Of a stretch of 64,000 nt of DNA, positions 61,665 through 64,000 are shown in pieces. Below the pieces are notes generated by a model, which made no database searches, was not told the DNA's origin, and saw only the letters and a list, made by a program, of their open reading frames with translations. Origin of the DNA: Flavobacteriales bacterium (lineage in GTDB: Bacteria; Bacteroidota; Bacteroidia; Flavobacteriales; TMED113); assembly GCA_002714185.1 (NCBI GenBank), contig PAWM01000017.1:36183-100182 (forward strand). The letters are read 5' to 3'. The position numbers were made by a program, and so were the translations under genes. Every line of letters starts with the position of its first letter. Within the stretch, counting starts at the first letter, position 1.

Positions 61665-62283
61665 GATAGTTAATAAAAATGATGCTCAAAAAGTTGCAAA
61701 CATCCTGCTTAAAATAAATGCTGTAAATTTACAACCTTCTAATTTTTTTACATGGACTTCTGGCAAAAAATCTCCTATATATTGTGATAATAGAGTTGTT
61801 CTATCATATGTTAGAGAAAGAAAAATCATAATTGATTTATTTTGCTACTATATAAAGAAAAAATTTACTTCAATTGATTACATCGCCGGAGTTGCGACAG
61901 GTGCTATTCCTTACGGTATGTTGATAGCATCAAACCTTGAACTTCCATTTATATATGTAAGAGATAAAGCAAAAAATTATGGAAGACAGAATCAGATAGA
62001 GGGCCACCTGAAACAAAAAAGCCAAGTTATAGTCATAGAAGATTTAATTAGTACCGGAAAAAGCAGTATGAATGCAATTGATGCAATAGAAAAAAAAGGA
62101 TCTAAAGTATGTGGTTTAATGTCAGTATTTACATATAATTTTTTTGACACTAACGATCTTACTATGCCGTACATACCTTTATGTAACTTTTCAACTTTGA
62201 TTAATGTTGCTGTTGAAAAAAAAATAATTAAAAAAGAAGAAATTACCATTCTTCAAAACTGGCACAGTAAAAATTTAATTTAA
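61663..62283 (+). CDS. pyrE: orotate phosphoribosyltransferase
   Basis: FTWTSGKKSPIYCDNRVVLSYV; YIAGVATGAIPYGMLIA; VIVIEDLISTGKSSMNAI. Confidence 0.95.
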   Translation: MIVNKNDAQKVANILLKINAVNLQPSNFFTWTSGKKSPIYCDNRVVLSYVRERKIIIDLFCYYIKKKFTSIDYIAGVATGAIPYGMLIASNLELPFIYVRDKAKNYGRQNQIEGHLKQKSQVIVIEDLISTGKSSMNAIDAIEKKGSKVCGLMSVFTYNFFDTNDLTMPYIPLCNFSTLINVAVEKKIIKKEEITILQNWHSKNLI

Positions 62284-62994
62284 TATAAAACTGACATCTG
62301 AATACTTAACAACTTCTTTATTTTTCTCGCTAGTTGATACGGTCAAATAACCCTTACTATTTAAATCTAATATTTTCATATTAGTCAATTTACCTTTGAG
62401 AAAAGACGGGACATAACTACTTGAACCGTGTAAATGTGAAAAATATATTTTTTTTATCTCATTTATTTTGGAATAATATAATTCTAACTCACGATTAATA
62501 ATATTAATTAAATCATCTTTATCAATATCATTTGATGTTAATTGTTTAATTGAAATTGCTTTTTTTAATTCAAATGGAAAACAAGTATTATTAATATTTA
62601 ATCCAACACCTGTAATACAGTATTTCAACATATTAACTGAAATTACCTCTGTTAAAATACCTGCAATTTTTTTATTATTAATAATAATATCATTTGGATA
62701 CTTAATCATCGCTTGTAAACCTAAATCACTTAAAACTTTAATTAAAACTACACTCACAAGCATATTTATTTTCCAAGGATTAATTTGCGAATTAGTCAGT
62801 ACTGAAAAGCTGAATGAAAGACTATTTCTGTCTGAAAACCATTTTTTACCCATTGTTCCCCTTCCATTACTTTGATAATTAGCAACTACCATTAAATTAG
62901 ATTTTAATGAAAACCTTTTATATAATCTCTTAATATAATTATTTGTTGAATCTAGAGATTCAAAATAAATTACTTTATTAAATAATTTAGACAT
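62275..62994 (-). CDS. birA: biotin--[acetyl-CoA-carboxylase] ligase
   Basis: YFESLDSTNNYIKRLY; ANYQSNGRGTMGKKWFSDRNSLSFS; IKYPNDIIINNKKIAGILTE; GVGLNINN. Confidence 0.93.
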   Translation of the reverse strand: MSKLFNKVIYFESLDSTNNYIKRLYKRFSLKSNLMVVANYQSNGRGTMGKKWFSDRNSLSFSFSVLTNSQINPWKINMLVSVVLIKVLSDLGLQAMIKYPNDIIINNKKIAGILTEVISVNMLKYCITGVGLNINNTCFPFELKKAISIKQLTSNDIDKDDLINIINRELELYYSKINEIKKIYFSHLHGSSSYVPSFLKGKLTNMKILDLNSKGYLTVSTSEKNKEVVKYSDVSFILN

Positions 62995-63052
62995 TTATAA
63001 ATCTTTTAAATAAAAGTTTATTTATTATTAAACTAAAGATTAAATTAAATTA

Positions 63053-63060
63053 TATTTTTG
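63053..63060 (+). promoter_or_regulatory. candidate -7 element (TATTTTTG) for the rsfS-ftsH unit
   Basis: TAnnTTTG match upstream of rsfS. Confidence 0.4.
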
Positions 63061-63127
63061 TAAACCTTATAATTAATTTTAAAATAATACAATAATTAGT
63101 TCAATTGAAAAAAATAAAAATATAACT

Positions 63128-63448
63128 TTGATTACCGAAGGTATTAAAGAAAAAAAAGGGGATAATATTGTAATAATTGATTTTAATAACATAAAAAATC
63201 CACCTTGTTCTTTATTTGTAATTTGTAGTGCAAAATCAAAAAAACAAGTTAATGCTATAGGAAACAGTATTGAAAAAGTATTATTAGAAAAATTAAATAT
63301 CAAACCATGGCATCAAGAAGGGCGCTTATCAAATTGGAGATTAATTGATTATATGGATATTGTGGTACATATTTTCAAGGAAGAAACTCGAGAATACTAT
63401 AAATTAGAAGAACTATGGGGAGATAGTTTAATAAAAAAAATAAATTAA
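63128..63448 (+). CDS. rsfS: ribosome silencing factor (start uncertain; frame open back to 63083 without ATG)
   Basis: CSLFVICSAKSKKQVNAIGNSIEKVLLEKLNIKPWHQEG..WRLIDYMDIVVHIFKEETREYYKLEELWGDS. Confidence 0.93.
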   Translation: MITEGIKEKKGDNIVIIDFNNIKNPPCSLFVICSAKSKKQVNAIGNSIEKVLLEKLNIKPWHQEGRLSNWRLIDYMDIVVHIFKEETREYYKLEELWGDSLIKKIN

Positions 63449-63449
63449 A

Positions 63450-64000
63450 TTGAAAACAAAAAACAAAAAAAACAAAGATTTTAATTTTTATTGGATATAT
63501 GGTGCTATTGCATTATTCTTTATAACAATTCAAATCATAAATTTATTTTCAAATCCAATTACAAAAATTACAAAAAAAGAATTCTTTACTGATTTTTTAA
63601 TTGAAGGAGATGTTGAAAAAGTTACAATAGTAAATAATGAATTTGTAGAAGTCTTCATTAAAAAATTTAAACTAGAAAAAGATAAACACAAAGCAATAAA
63701 AACAAGCAGTAATATTGGACCTCATTATTATTTTAATGTAACAAGTGGCGAAAAATTTGAAAAAGACCTAGATGAATTTTATTCTAAAAATGAATATATC
63801 AACACCGAAGATCAAATATTTCCAGATATAGAAAAAAGAAAAGATGTTTTTGGCGAAATGCTCTCCTGGATTGTCCCAATAGGAATTATGCTTTTTATTT
63901 GGCTATACTTAATGCGGAGGATGAGCTCAGGTGGAGCTCCAGGAGGCGGAATTTTTAATATAGGAAAATCTAGAGCAGAATTATTCGATAAAAATACAAA
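63450..64000 (+). CDS. ftsH: ATP-dependent zinc metalloprotease FtsH, N-terminal part (TTG start; runs off window end)
   Basis: My translation: LKTKNKKNKDFNFYWIYGAIALFFITIQIINLF...MLSWIVPIGIMLFIWLYLMRRMSSGGAPGGGIFNIGKSRAELFDKNTK. Confidence 0.92.
   Translation, partial: MKTKNKKNKDFNFYWIYGAIALFFITIQIINLFSNPITKITKKEFFTDFLIEGDVEKVTIVNNEFVEVFIKKFKLEKDKHKAIKTSSNIGPHYYFNVTSGEKFEKDLDEFYSKNEYINTEDQIFPDIEKRKDVFGEMLSWIVPIGIMLFIWLYLMRRMSSGGAPGGGIFNIGKSRAELFDKNT

Noticed and set aside
1-64000. CRISPR arrays, transposases, integrases, prophage or toxin-antitoxin/defence islands
   Set aside because: No regularly spaced direct repeats, no transposase, integrase or phage-like proteins seen. The YwqK-type protein at 19578 is a MORN-like repeat protein and its 'antitoxin' family label alone does not support a TA system

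Overview
This window is an AT-rich chromosomal segment from a marine Flavobacteriia/Bacteroidota-type bacterium. Supporting signs are Na+-NQR, type IX secretion (T9SS) components and cargo, DUF3276, PorT, TamL, Bacteroidota-style TAnnTTTG promoter elements and a tmRNA with a GENNYALAA tag. Most of it is housekeeping: nqrAB, mutase and MeaB, the SurA/PpiC cluster, guaB, nusB, yajC, coaE, accD, rpsO-pnp-rpoD-rpe, mnmA, htpG, rsmD-coaD, pyrE, birA, rsfS and ftsH. Two RNA genes are clear: SRP RNA at about 22864-22960 and tmRNA at about 42358-42717. The most distinctive block is 42.8-53.1 kb, a cluster of secreted enzymes: M43 protease, PHB-depolymerase-like esterase, glucose/sorbosone dehydrogenase-like protein, Cys-rich reprolysin-like metalloprotease, and peptidylarginine/agmatine deiminase with a Kazal-like module. 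Five of these proteins end in the same short C-terminal tail (IDhLGR-x(9-14)-[FY]xDGSVxKxYIIK) instead of a full T9SS sorting domain, making it a candidate minimal sorting signal. Other notable points are an in-frame TAA directly after the catalytic-Cys motif of pruA, an ABC transporter split at an A9/T9 homopolymer, a MutA-MutB single-chain methylmalonyl-CoA mutase fusion, and candidate leaderless promoters. All calls come from reading the sequence. No database search was run, so novelty statements are inference.
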